A stretch of DNA of 64,000 nucleotides from Toxorhynchites rutilus septentrionalis (taxonomy: Eukaryota; Arthropoda; Insecta; Diptera; Culicidae), in NCBI RefSeq assembly GCF_029784135.1, contig NC_073746.1:78453704-78517703 (forward strand), read 5' to 3'. The translations under genes and the position numbers were made by a program. The notes under the pieces are model-generated. The model saw only the letters and a list, made by a program, of their open reading frames with translations. It ran no database searches and was not told the DNA's origin. Positions 45,495 through 58,000 of the stretch are shown here, piece after piece. Each line of letters opens with the position of its first letter. Positions within the stretch are counted from its first letter, which is position 1.

Positions 45495-46174
45495 TTTACA
45501 CCCAGGTTTTTTTACGCGGTTTTTTACGCGGATTTTCCAATTAACGCGGTTTTTGTACGCGGATTTTCCAATCAACGCGGTTTTTTTTACGCGGTATCCG
45601 CATAAAAAAAGACCATATCAAATTTCCCCCTCAGCTCACATTTTTCTCTTTTGTTCCCTCAGAGTATATAACGGTAATTAGTTCTTGTAACGGAACTTAG
45701 CGCTCATGAAGAAATTAGTGCCGCACCTTATCACGATTCTTATGAGGATTTTAGGTGTTAGGTAACGGGTAGCTCAACAGGCTGTACAACGGGACGGGGT
45801 TTTTACGGGCAGCGATTCGTGAATGGATTTCCCTGTCTGCTTAGCTCTGGACGGTCCAACAGTGGTACTGCACGTGCATCGGCAGTAGAGTGTACAAATC
45901 ACAAAGGAATCTTCTAGCAACAGCAGATAACCTCATTCGTGAGGAAAACCGAACTATAGCTACCAGTAACAAACGAAATTGCAGGAAAAAACTACGGGTT
46001 TTCGGATGCGAGTAACACTCAACTTTTTACTTCCGTTCTACGTAAGGATAGTCCCATTTGATATCTATCATTAGGTGACATTTTTTTTACGCGGATTTTC
46101 CAAACCGCGTTAGGTAATTTTACGCGGTTTTTTTTTCGAGTACGTATTCCCCGCGTAAAAAAAACTGGATGTAA
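45495..46174. mobile_element. MITE with ACGCGG subterminal repeats, ~680 bp
   Basis: The left end is TTACACCCAGGTTTTTTTAC-GCGG and the right end (reverse complement) TTACATCCAGTTTTTTTTAC-GCGG. TTTACGCGG(A/T)TTT(T)CC is repeated four to five times just inside the left end and three times inside the right. There is no coding sequence. It abuts the host repeat copy at 46175. Confidence 0.85.
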
Positions 46175-46866
46175 TTTTTAATTCATTCCCCTAAAGTCAG
46201 AAAACACCTTTCTCACATGAAACATTTTTTTCCAGAATCTCTCAGGAGATGATAGCTGATCATATTTGATGAAAATAATTCTTCTACGCGTATGTTCGAA
46301 TTTCCACAATGACTGAGTTATAAACCTTTTTTTTTTTAATTTCGGACTCTGTTGCCTCAAACTGGCTCTACACCAAGAAGCACGCTGCGTGAGCCAATTC
46401 TCTTAATTTCATTTAAAAGATGAGAAAATTTAGTATAGGACATAGTTGTGGAACATCTAAATTAGTTGAATTAAATAACATTTTGGAAGTGAATATTAGA
46501 AAGATGGTAATTTTTAATGTGTAATCATTCATTTTATCCCAAAAATTCATATAAAACTTGATTGTTTCTATCAAATTAAAGCTCTCTCTAATCACTCAAC
46601 AATTTGTCCCAACTGCTATCTTTTATAATTTCGCTGCAATATCGATATAAACAATTCCTGGTGAAAATACAAACAAAATGTTCAAAAATCGCGATTGTTA
46701 CCCCCTTTACTAATAATAGCCACTTCAATTTCACCTTAACGATCAAAGGTTACAGTTTTTCTTGAAATATGTCATCTTTGGTTGATAAAAAACATGTTTT
46801 TTGCAAACTGTATATAATCGATTCCAAAAATGGAAAAAATAGAGTCTGTATATTATCGATTCCAAT
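46175..46866 (-). mobile_element. uninterrupted copy of the host repeat found at 17.1-20.9 kb
   Basis: On the minus strand it aligns with the host parts of 17140-20905, in order: GTAACCTTTNANCGTTAAGG, TTTTCACCAGGAAT, ATCGATATTGCAG, ATTAAAAATTA, CACTTCCAAAATGTTATT, TACTAAATTTTCTCATCTTT, GTAGAGCCAGTTTGA, CATGTGAGAAAGGTGTTTTC. There is no LINE or mariner at the two positions where the other copy carries them. It is cut on the left by the ACGCGG MITE and on the right by a mariner fragment. Confidence 0.88.
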
Positions 46867-47010
46867 CTGTATAGCGATCTTGCAACTTTTCGATACCATT
46901 TTCATAGTACTCTTTCGATTTTTCCTCAAAATAGGCCTCAGTTTCGGTAATCACTTCATCATCGGTCTTACATTTCTTGCCAGCGCACATTCTTTTCAGG
47001 TTTACGAACA
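46867..47010 (-). mobile_element. mariner C-terminal fragment
   Basis: It matches 26895-27035 of the deleted mariner: CGATCTTGCAACTTTTCGAT, TTTTTCCTCAAAATAGGCCT, GTAATCACTTCATCATCGGT. Only ~145 bp remain, with no terminal repeats. It encodes the same C-terminal segment on the minus strand. Confidence 0.88.
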
Positions 47011-47919
47011 GAAAATCATATAAATAAGTGTTTTAAATAGTTCATGTTTATCAAGTTTCGTAACCTCGCGGAATTTTATTTTTGGCAATAATGTAACAAA
47101 CAAGCAATTCTATATATATTTCTACATTGAACGTAGATCAGTTTTTTTTTATTAGATTGAACGCTTTCAAGATATCATCAATTCTATGATTTAACAGCCA
47201 TTCCATGAAAGACGACAGACCCAAAGATTTTATATAATTTATATATTTCTTATTTATCGAACAGAGCATTTTCTGAACGACTACTTTTTTCGATTTTTCA
47301 AAATACACAAAAAAACTATTTTCGACTGCAAATGAAAAGTGTTAGAGTAAAAAATATTGAATATTATGAGTAGAATCAATTTCTGTACATTCTTGTTGAA
47401 TTCTTACCAAAGATGTCATTTAAGTATAGAAAGATGGCTATTAGGTATTTAACTTGAAATTGTTTGATGTATAATTTTATTTTGTTTGTATTATGATTAT
47501 TTTCAATATTGATTTCACGCAAAGGGTACAGAAGCTATTTGGTTGGAATAGGTATACTCACAATCGTGATTTGATGCAAACAGTGTTAACACGTTTCGTA
47601 AAAAATATTCGCTTGGTGCCGGCAGCGCTAATTCGGATTATTTGGCTTGTCGCTGCCCGTTCTTGACATTATCGGGAAATTATAAATTGTTAAGTTTTAC
47701 TAATCTCATCGTTAGTTTTCATAAGTTTCCAACTCTGTTTCCCTACTTTCATGATGTTTCGAAGATATACATACATAAATATTACAAACCTGTCCATATT
47801 CCGCCAACTATATGTCCATGCGGTTGATCATCAAAAAAAAGTTTTACTTTTCGGTCTGTTTTTATATTAGTAAAAACAGGGAAAAGCATTCGGCCGATCA
47901 ATTCGAAAAACAGTAGGGG
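47011..47919. other. cadherin intron DNA, unassigned
   Basis: AT-rich. A solitary ACAAACCTGTCCATATTCC word (about 47787) is an isolated right end of the GGGTAATATGGACAG repeat family. No exon was recognised. Confidence 0.35.
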
Positions 47920-47922
47920 AGC

Positions 47923-48582
47923 CGCGGGTAAGACGGACAGTGGGGATATGATGGACAGGTGGTTGAAGTGTATAGTTGCATTATGAATTTCAAATTTCTG
48001 TTGATGAGAACCCCTTCTACATGCTATTCTAGAATATTTAAACTATCCTATGACAATGAATACTGATCAAAAAGGAAATAGGGAAACAAAAACCGAAAAT
48101 CAAACATGATACCGCGTGTGGATGTAATTTTTGCGGCTTCGGCACTAAGTATTTTGAGTGATTTAATTGTAAAAATTAATTCGCTGATGGTTATATTACG
48201 ATAATTAGCGATATTAGGTATGTACGGAAAAGTGAATTCTTTCGTAAGTGGTAAATTTAAATTATTGAAATAATTGCACTGGTGGGGTTAAAATGGACAG
48301 TCACATCCATAATCACATCCAATGCGCGATGGAAAGTGAAGGGAAGGAAGGAAGGTATTGAATTAGAGAGACTTTAAACTCTGAGAGTTCATTCGTCTCT
48401 AGTGAAGGGAATAATATTGAACTCTTTTTTATATTGCTTTCTTTTTTTGTTCTATTTCAGTTACTGGACGCACAAACGCTGAGAGAGAGCGAAATTATTC
48501 CTCTCGCGAGCAATAAACTTCTACGCTCCGTATATTATAAACCTGTCCATATTCCCCCCACTACATGTCCATTATTCCCGCA
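47923..48582 (+). mobile_element. MITE copy B with GCGGG..GGACA ends
   Basis: The left end (about 47924-47966) reads CGCGGGTAAGACGGACAGTG, then GGGATATGATGGACAGGT. The reverse complement of the right end reads TGCGGGAATAATGGACATGT, then AGTGGGGGGAATATGGACAGGT. These are imperfect inverted repeats of ~45 bp, each made of two GGACA-containing blocks. The first ~380 bp matches 28684-29075. Solitary right ends occur near 47787 and 54815. Confidence 0.8.
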
Positions 48583-48664
48583 TCGATAAAAATGGTTGTT
48601 TCAATTTCAGTAAAAAACATGTAAAACACATTTTTATAAAACATTTGTCATGCGATATTTGTGT

Positions 48665-50989
48665 AAAGGGCCTAGCCGGGTAAAGGAGTAAAAAGTGCCC
48701 AAACCAAATCACCAGCTGTATGGCAAAAATTGTATAGGATATTAAATAAGAAACTTTGGCGGTTTATTTGAACCCCTATGTGGTTTAACATAGGGTCTAA
48801 AGTGAAAAACGTACTCTTTCGCATCCATCCGAAGCCATCCATCCTCAAATGCTTCGAGATAAAAAATTTGAAAAAAATACTGAATGTGCATCTTACTACG
48901 GTGTAACAAGAAAAATTAACAAAAATTGAAGTACTAAAAAAATATTTAAATCTTGAAATTTTTTTTTGAGATTTAGAGATTCTGTACTACTCTAATTCAT
49001 ATTTAAATGTGTTCCTACGGCTTTTCTAGATATTTGTGATTTTTTTTCAGATTTTTTTCAGTGTTGCGCGGTATGAAAAAATATTTTTTTTTATATTTCC
49101 AAAGAGTCTGGCTGGGTACGGGAGTAAAAAGTGCCGTTAAATCAAATCACCAGCTGTATGGAAAATATTGTATAGGGTACTAAATGAAATATTTTGGCAA
49201 TAGTACCATATATTTGGTTCCTTATGTGGTACACCATAGAGCCCATAGTGTAAAATGCACCTTCTCGTTTTTTTTCACGCAATTCTCAATAGATTTGAGA
49301 CAAAAATATGAAAAAATTACTGACATCTACTAAGGTGTATCGATCAATATTTTCAAACAATATCTTCATCAAAAAATCAAATATTAAAAAAAAATTAAAT
49401 TAATTTTTATTTTAATTTTAAATTATTTTTTTTGTAATTCTGAGATTCAGTACTATTTTGTATTCAAATATCTTCATTCGTCTATTTTCGGTACATGTGA
49501 TTTTTTTTTTCAGAATTTCTAGAGTGTTTTTCGCGGTACAACAATTTATATGTATATATATATATATATTATGTATTTGTATATAATATTACTTTGAGAC
49601 ACACTTTTGCTTTAAATTATTCAAATGCATTCGTGTGTGTTGTTTTTCCACGTGTAGCGTAATTTTTTCTTGAAGTTTTAAGAGGATTGCGCTAAAAAAA
49701 ATATTTTTTGGCCTTTGGGCATTTTTAATTTATTTTCAATATAGAAACCCAGCACTGCTATGATATTTATTTAAATTTTGTTCTTCATATGTCTAAATTT
49801 TGTCGGTATATTCAAAGCATTGCGCTGTACAAAGATTTCTTTCTCATATCTTGAAATATATAAGATTACTTTTACATTGGATTTAGATGGTTTACGAAAT
49901 TCATAGGAGTCAGCAGTACGATAGAGCTCTGTGAGAAAGTCCTTGTGGAAAGATAATTCGAATTAATGAGAAGAAAACTTTAAAAAATCCAAATTACAAT
50001 TTTTTTTTATTTTAATCTTCCAGTTCAAAACGACGAATACAAAAAAAAATCGATTTCCAGAAAATAAAAAATTATAATGCAGACGATGAAGAAAATTATG
50101 TTTGTGTCTCGGTAAAATTAAGGAAAAAATTGCACCACATGTAGAAAAAAAGACACATAAAGACAAATAAAGATTAGAGCAGAAGTGGGTCTCAAAGTTA
50201 TATTTTTTCAAAATTTCTAAATGCCAGAAAATATGAAAATTTTTTCTGTACCGCATATTTAATTTTTTTTGCTATTAGATTTTTTGATGAAAAAATAGTT
50301 TGAAGATATTTGTCGATACACCTTAGTAAGATGGACTTTCAGTATTTTTTTTCCATATTTTTGTCTCAAAGCTATTGGGAATGGCGTGAAAAAAACGAAA
50401 AGGTGCATTTTATACCATGGTGTACCATATGAGGACTCAAATATATATCAAATATATACTACTGCCAAAATATTTTATCTAGTACCCTATAGAATATTTT
50501 CCATACAGTTGGTGATTTGGTTTGGGGACACTTTTTATTCGCTTATCCAACCAGATCCGTTGGAAATATAAAGAACTTTTTTTTTGTACCGCTCAACACT
50601 GAAAAAAATCTGACAAAAATCAAACATATCTAGAAAATCCGTTGGAACACATCTAAATATGAATTAGAGTAGTACTAAATTCCTAAATAAAAAAAATTTC
50701 AAAATTTCAATATTTTTTTAGGTGCTTCAAATTTTAGTAATTTTTTTTATGATTTTTCTTGATACACCGTAGTAAGATGCAAATTCAGTTTTTTTTTAAT
50801 TTTTATCTCCTAGCTTTTGAGGATGGCGTGAAATAAACGAAAAAGTACACCATATACCATATGTTAAAGCACATAGGGATTCAAATAAACCGCCAAAATT
50901 TCTTATTCAACATCCTATACAATATTTGCCATACAGCTAGTAATTTGGTTTGGGGGCACTTTTTACTCTATTACCCGGCCAGGCCCTTT
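48665..50989. repeat. 2.3-kb palindromic (fold-back) element with doubled arms
   Basis: The left edge AAAGGGCCTAGCCGGGTAAA and the reverse complement of the right edge AAAGGGCCTGGCCGGGTAAT match, followed by GGAGTAAAAAGTGCCC, CCAAATCACCAGCTGTATGG and the remainder. Each arm contains two diverged direct units: left units start near 48671 and 49108, right units are inverted and end near 50560 and 50983. The symmetry centre is near 49.8 kb. A TA microsatellite lies at about 49548-49570. No open frame of note. Confidence 0.88.
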
Positions 50990-51100
50990 GATAATTTTTG
51001 ATATGGCTTGAAATACTTTTTAGTAATTTTAGTAATTTTAGGCTAGTATCATAACTGACCCATTTGTTGTATTCGAAATCAATTATAGATTTACACGTAC
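50990..51100. other. spacer
   Basis: AT-rich spacer; nothing recognised. Confidence 0.4.
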
Positions 51101-54100
51101 TATACCTTGAAGGTAAATTTATCTTCCCACACCGTTAGAGGAGATGTAACCATAAATGTCAACCTACCGTAGCGATGACACTCTCACTTTGGGGTTGCGT
51201 TCCTGAACTCTGGGAAGCGCCAAATTCATTAATCTCGATGAAACCTCCAAAAATGTCGTGCTCAAATCCGATTACTGCTCAAGTATTAATCACTACACCG
51301 AGTGCTCATCAATCTTGCACGAAATTTCGAGCTTGTGCTGGGGCAAATTATCCTCCCACCGTCGGTGGTTTCCAGCGGAAGGGTAATCAACGCCCCTGGC
51401 GGAGGAACACAATTCCCCGATCGATACTTCCTTTGAACCTTCAGTGTCTCAGAAGTGCACTCGAGGTACCGGAGAGCGAACGCTTTTCCAGCGCTTTCCA
51501 GCGGTGTGCACTTTAAGAGTCGACCTACTCTTGAGTGAAGTGTGTATTATTCTAGCGGCAAGTAGACGCGGATAGCTTTCCCCCGCCTCGGCTATCGATA
51601 GTGAATTTCGCTTATAGGGGGACGGGGGTTGACTCACTTTATAAGTGCTTCCGGAACCGAGTTAAGACGGACGCGGTTTGTGTCGAAATGTGTCGCGCGG
51701 GAAATGTTGTCGGAGCTGTTTAAGCCTTGCGTCGTGCTGGGAACAGTACAGTAGTTTGCCGTTACACTTTTGGATGAGTGCAAAAATTACACCACCCGCA
51801 CTCAGCCAGAAGGATTGTGACCTCAATTCTAGGTAGCAGTGGGGTCGGGAAGACTGAGAGAATCAATCATTTCCAGACGTTTTCAATCACTAGAGATTAG
51901 GTGGATAATGAAGAGAACATAAGGAGGGGATTAATGTAATTACTGTAGCCACGAATCGACGTGAGGTGAAGGCTGTCGGGACTGATTACTCTAGCTTCCG
52001 GGTTTGTTTTTTTTGGTAGATGGAGGAAATTGAGCGAATCGGTATCTCCATCGATCATAGTGATGGCAACTGATAGTAGTTCGGTCAGGAACGGCGTTTA
52101 ATGCTTGAAATAGCCTGATAACTGATAACGTATTTTTTCCACGAAAGTCTACCAGTTGACGTGTCGCGGTGAAAGTTATTTTCTCAGTGCGTCCCAGGTT
52201 ACGCACATTCATCACGCCTCTGAACCGGGCGAAAATCCAATTTGTGCTGGCAGATCAGTTCCATCCATCTGAACCTCTGACTGTACGCAAAATTCCAACG
52301 GTGACAAGAACGTGTTTGAGGCCACCTGACTGATGCTCCCTCCAACGAACACCCCATAGAGCTATATCCCCCTATCCTTGGGGTCTGTCGATTAGTGTCT
52401 CGTTGGGTTGATTCGGTGGGCCGTATGTGTGAAGTCTCTCGTGCCACGGCAAAACATCGATAGACGAAATTAGGCACGTGATTATATGTCGCTCAGGGTT
52501 TTGTGCCAACCGGTTTTGGCTTTCGTGTAGACAAGGTCATGCACACATACCATACCACCGGAGTGATTGATGACAGTTTTTACATGCAGTCTGAAGGATA
52601 GGCTCTGGGACGACACGTGGTGGGTGAATTAAGAGGATTAAGTTTACCTCCCGACGATGTTGGGGATTAATGACAGGCTAAAGTGAATCGGAAAAGTTAG
52701 AATTGGCCTATTGATTTTCGCTGTCACCAGAGCTGAGCTCCTTAATTGCGTAGACGGCAGTCATTTATAAGACACTGTGGCTCTATGCTGTTCAGAAGAG
52801 ATTTTAAATATGATAAATACTACGGTTCGGTGTTTGTGTTGCATGTAGTGTTCTTCAGAATATTTATTATTAACTCATACCATAAGGTTATGAATGGGTT
52901 GATTGGATACTTTCTGGGATGTTTTTTTTTGTGTATCCAGATTAAATACAATTTTTCTAGAAATCCACATCTATTTACTCAGTCTTTCAAAAATGAGCTC
53001 TCTGGCCGCCCCTAATCTGCTTACTTGGCCTGTACTCAAACGTAAGTCGGATAACTTTTTTGTATTGCATACGAGCAATGGATTATGAACCTTTCGCAGC
53101 GTTATTCCACCATGCAAACGATACTGCCAAAACACATACTCACGCCCACATACACACGAACCCGTTGAAGCTATTGCAACCCTCTGAAACGATAATTCAT
53201 CGAATGAAATAAATCTTCCTATCTCGCCACCAGCACTGGCAGAGACAGCAGTGGCACAAGCAAAACCACAGCCCAGCATCCCTACACAGTGCCTCCCCCT
53301 CCCCCCACTTATACCAATGCACACCGCAGGGATTCAGCTCTCCTGTTCTCGCTCCATCTCTCTCTTTTGGCTTCTTCGGCAGAATCGGCAACAACTCCCC
53401 TATCGATGCACTTTTACCGACTTCGAGTGGAGAGCGGCATCCTCGCTCACCTCCTGTAGGGGTGGGTCCCTACTTGGGACCTACACGACCAAACACTCAA
53501 TCAGGATGGGGCTTTATGTAACCATTTTGTTTAATCTATTATTCGTAGGTATAAATATTGCAGCAGCATTCAATCCCTGCTGCTAAGTCTCGACTAGTGG
53601 TGCTACCTTTCGCATCTCACCGGAAACGGTAAATGAATATCCTCGGTTACCATCCAGTGTGTGTGTGTGTGTGGGTGGGTGCATGTGTGGGTTGAAGCGA
53701 TGCAGAGTAGCACCAGTAACAGTAAACCATTAAGAAAAGCCCTACCAAGTGCTTCGGATCGAACGTTTCAATGCATGCAGTGCGCTGGCCAAATTGAACC
53801 AACCTCCCACACACAGCCATAGTTGCCGATGCTGGAGGAGCCTGGACGAAGTACACACGATGATGAATATGGTGAATCCTATTGCAATCAGGGTCAATGG
53901 GTTATTGCTGGGAAACGTCAAACGTACCCTTCCCTACGTGTATGTGTATGTATGTACATTGTGATATCAGAAAACTCCCAGTAGATTTTTGGGAGAAACG
54001 GACGAACTGATTGTGTTTGCAAGGTTGCACTGCGCCCGGACAAATGCAGTATGTCAGCTTCAACAGAAGGAATGGAATCTCTCTTGCCTAATCTGCAGCT

Positions 54101-54220
54101 TGCCATGATCCCTCGGGTCGGACGGGCAGCTGGCAAGCAAGCATTCGGGTATCATCCTAATTGGAAGAGATTTATAGCATTCTGAGTCATCAACAAAATT
54201 AATCATCCTCAATGCTTTCC
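51101..54220. other. repeat-poor 3.1-kb block in the cadherin intron
   Basis: It is clearly richer in G+C and in mixed sequence than its flanks, with no recognisable transposon ends. It contains a GT/GGGT run (about 53658-53692). Several open frames exist on both strands (for example 51175-51516 plus, 52199-52477 minus), but none reads as a cadherin repeat or other known domain or shows convincing splice bounds. Candidates are regulatory DNA, an untranslated exon or an intronic RNA. Nothing decides between them here. Confidence 0.4.
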
Positions 54221-55064
54221 GTTGGGGGGCCCCAATTGATGTCTAAATGTTGCGAAACCTAAAATATCTCAAATCGCCGGAGGAGGTCAAGCCCCGTCGT
54301 TTGTTTTAGCAATATTTTTGCTCTTGCTATCTGGGCACAGTTCGAGATCTGAATAGCCTAGGTCCAAGAAATTTGAATGTTCATCTATCACCTGACTTCA
54401 TTTGGAATAGTACCTCGCTAGAAAGCAAAAAAAAACTCAATCAACTCGATCAACTTCCTAATAAATCTTCTTTTAATCGGGTAAAATAAGGATTAAAACT
54501 CCTCAATCATATGAATTCATATCTCAAGCGGATTATAATGTATATACACGAGTCCCATGGACGTTTGATTACTTTCTTCGTGTTTACTAGCTACTAGTTA
54601 TTTCGATTCTCTGGTTGACTGACGTTCGAGGCTTTCAAATATACATTTTCTTGAAAGATCTCTGAGGGTCTGTCCGTCTGAATACTTATAGCACAATATC
54701 ATTTCTGGGTGGATTAGTTCGTTTTTACATCATTGACGGACATTCATGATAAGTTTAGACATTGGTTGAATGAAATTATTGCTCGAAAAAAATGTTCGCT
54801 TCATGTATTACAAACCTGTCCATATTCCCCCATATTATATATCACCGCATCGAAAAAAACGTTCTAATTTTTTTTTGACGTAGGACTACGCCTTTGACTA
54901 TATAGGGGGGTCACTCTACGAAATTGTAAAATGAGACATGTAACGATTCATAATGAGATTTCAAACGCATATTACGCGAAATCGCTGTTCTGCTATATAG
55001 GGGCTTGCAAGGAAAGGGGTTTAAGTGCCTTGAACGATTCTCTCTTCATCAAAAAATTGTCAAA
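54221..55064. other. intron DNA with two repeat fragments
   Basis: A solitary ACAAACCTGTCCATATTCCC end (about 54816) and, at 54876, GACGTAGGACTACGCC followed by TATATAGGGGGGTCAC, a relative of the spacer motif at 970. No exon was recognised. Confidence 0.4.
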
Positions 55065-58000
55065 TACAGCTAGGAATGTGTTTGCAGCTGAGCAATTTTA
55101 AATGAAATCGACAAATGTCAAAACATGAATATTTTTGTTTCGAATGAAAGTTTGTATTCCGTTTGGGTTGGAGGAAATATGAGTTTTCCACAGCATTTAG
55201 GAATTTTTGGACTCAAGTATAACTTTTGAAAGGGCATATCGATTTTAGTAAGAGAAATCTTTGATAATTCATATCCCAAAAACTATGAGTTGTACCGAAA
55301 TAGTGTCCAAGAAAGAGTTATTTACCCTGAGAAAAAAAATAGTACTTTTTTTTATTTGACAAAATAAACCTTTAATTTGCAATATCTAAAATACATATTT
55401 TTTTAAATTTTTTTTCAATTTTTTATATAAAATAAAGACATGTAAAAAAAAACTGAAAAAATTGGTACAAGATAGTAAAACTATTTGTGACGAACTTTGT
55501 GGAACATCGAATTTTTTAGAATTTTTGAAACATCGAATTTTTGTATTTAACAATCATTTTTAGCCACAAATTCTGATTCTTGATCTGATTGAAAATAAAA
55601 ATACTCTTTATCAATCTCCTTCTAAATGCAGTCATTCCCAAAATATTTGAAAAAATATTTCTAATTTATTGTCTTTTTAATTTTTTTTTTAAATTCATAT
55701 ATGTATTTTTTTTAAATTTTTTTCATATAAAATAGAAGTCATGTAGAAAATTTAAAAAAATGAGTAGAAGATGGTAAAACTCTTTTTGACGAATTTTGTG
55801 GAACATCGATTTTTTATGAATTTTCGAAACATCGAATTTTTTATGTTAACAATCATTTTTAACCACAAATTATGTTTCTTGATGTGATTTAAACTAAAAA
55901 TACTCTTCATCAGTCTCTTTCTAAATGCAGTCATTCTCGAGATATTTAAATAGAACATTTCTAATTTATTGTCTTTTTTTTCAATTTTTTTTTTAAATTC
56001 ATATATGCATTTTTAATTTTTTATTTTTTTTCATATAAAATAGAAGTCATGCAGAAAATTTAAAAAAAATGGGTAGAAAATGGTAAAACTCTTTTTGACG
56101 AACTTTGTGGAACATCAATTTTTTATGAATTTTCGAAACTTCGAATTTTTGTTTTGTTATCCACAAATTATGAATTCTGATGTGATTTAAAACAAACAAG
56201 CTCATGATCAATCTCCTTGTAAATGCAACTATTCTCGAGATATTTAAAAAAAATATTTCTAATTTATTGTCTTTTTTATTGTAAATAGGATCTTTTAATA
56301 TGTTTGTCGTGCTATACCGCCATGTTTATGAAATTTTATTATTTTGCTTAAAGTTTATGATAAAATTATATGTTGCATTATGATAAAATTATATGTTTAG
56401 GAGTTACGTTGAAAAACATTATCGCTACGTTTTGTATTAACCCACATGTCTTCAAAGGATTTTTAACGTATCTTCTAAACATATAGTTTTACCATAATGA
56501 TGTAATTGGAAAAGTTATTTGAAAATTATAAGCAAATTCATAAAATTTCATGAACATAGCACGACAGCACGACAAACATATTAAAAGATCCTATTTACAA
56601 TAAAAAAGACAATAAATTAGAAATATTTTTTTCAAATATCTCGAGAATGGCTGCATATAGAAGGAGATTGATGAAGAGCTTTTTTGTTTTAAATCACATC
56701 AGAATTCATAAAATCTTTCTAAAAATGATTGTTAACTTACAAAAATTCCAAGTTTCGAATATTCATAATAAATCGATGTTCCACAAAGTTTATCAAAAAT
56801 AGTTTGAACATCTTGTACCGTTCTGAATCATATTTCGGACGCTTAGGGCATATGATGCAGAAAACAGATCTCAACTTTATGCACATGTATTATTTGGTTG
56901 ATATTTTTAATAAATTAAGCTTTTAAGCTTTCTACTTTGGTACCTATTTGATTAAAAACATAGAAAAAATCATCGAATAAAATGCTTTTCAAATCAAGCG
57001 AATAAGAATCAAACTTCGGACACCATTTATAAAAAAAAACAAATTTCGGACAGATTGAATTCAAATTTCAGACACTTTATTTTGTAATTTTTTGAACGAA
57101 AATTACATTACACTAGATTATATTTTATAGTCAACTGCGGAACCAGGCAATCACAGTAACCTGATAACGATGATCAGAACTGATGAAACACGAGATAAAT
57201 TTAAATATTGATGAAGGGGTAAATTCTACGTGCTCACGCTAAGCAAATGTCAAACACAAACGATAATGAGTGGATTTTGGATTTTTGATGTTTTTTTTCC
57301 TATTATGTAATAATTCAAATGTAATTCTAAAATGAAGTGATAGTGAAACCACGGGATTACGCTTAAGAAGCAATTGTGTTATCAATTTTATAGTTATATC
57401 ATCAGTGTATTAAGCATTTCAAGATATTAGAACAAAGTGTCCGAAATATAATGTTGTCCGAAATATAATTCAGAGCGGTACTCATTTTTTTAATTTTCTA
57501 CACGAATTCTATTTTATCTGAAAATATTGAAAAAAAATTGAAAACTACATATATAAATTAAAAAAAAAAATCATAGAATTTTATGAACATGGCTGTATAA
57601 TACGACAAACATATTAAAAGAGTCTATTTACTATGAAAAAGACAATAAGTTAGAAATATTTTTTTCAAATATCTCAAGAATGACTGCATATAGAAGGAGA
57701 TTGATGAAGAGCTTTTTTGTTTTAAATCACATCAGGATCCATAATTTGTGGCTAAAAATTATTTTTAACATACAAAAATTGGAAGTTTCGAAAATTAATA
57801 AAAATTCGATGTTCCACAAAGTTCGTCAAAAATAGTTTTACCATCTTGTAACAATTTTTGAAATTTTTCAATAGATTTCTATTTTATATGAAAAAATAAA
57901 AAAAAAATTAAAAAATATATATTTTAGACATTGCTAATTATTTTTTTTGTAAATTGTAAGTATGTACTTATTTTTTTTCAGTGTTTATTTTTTCACGTTT

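Noticed and set aside
51175..51516. 113-codon frame as a host exon or a cadherin exon on the opposite strand
   Set aside because: Neither strand shows a cadherin repeat or known domain, and the minus strand reading stops soon; kept as unassigned.
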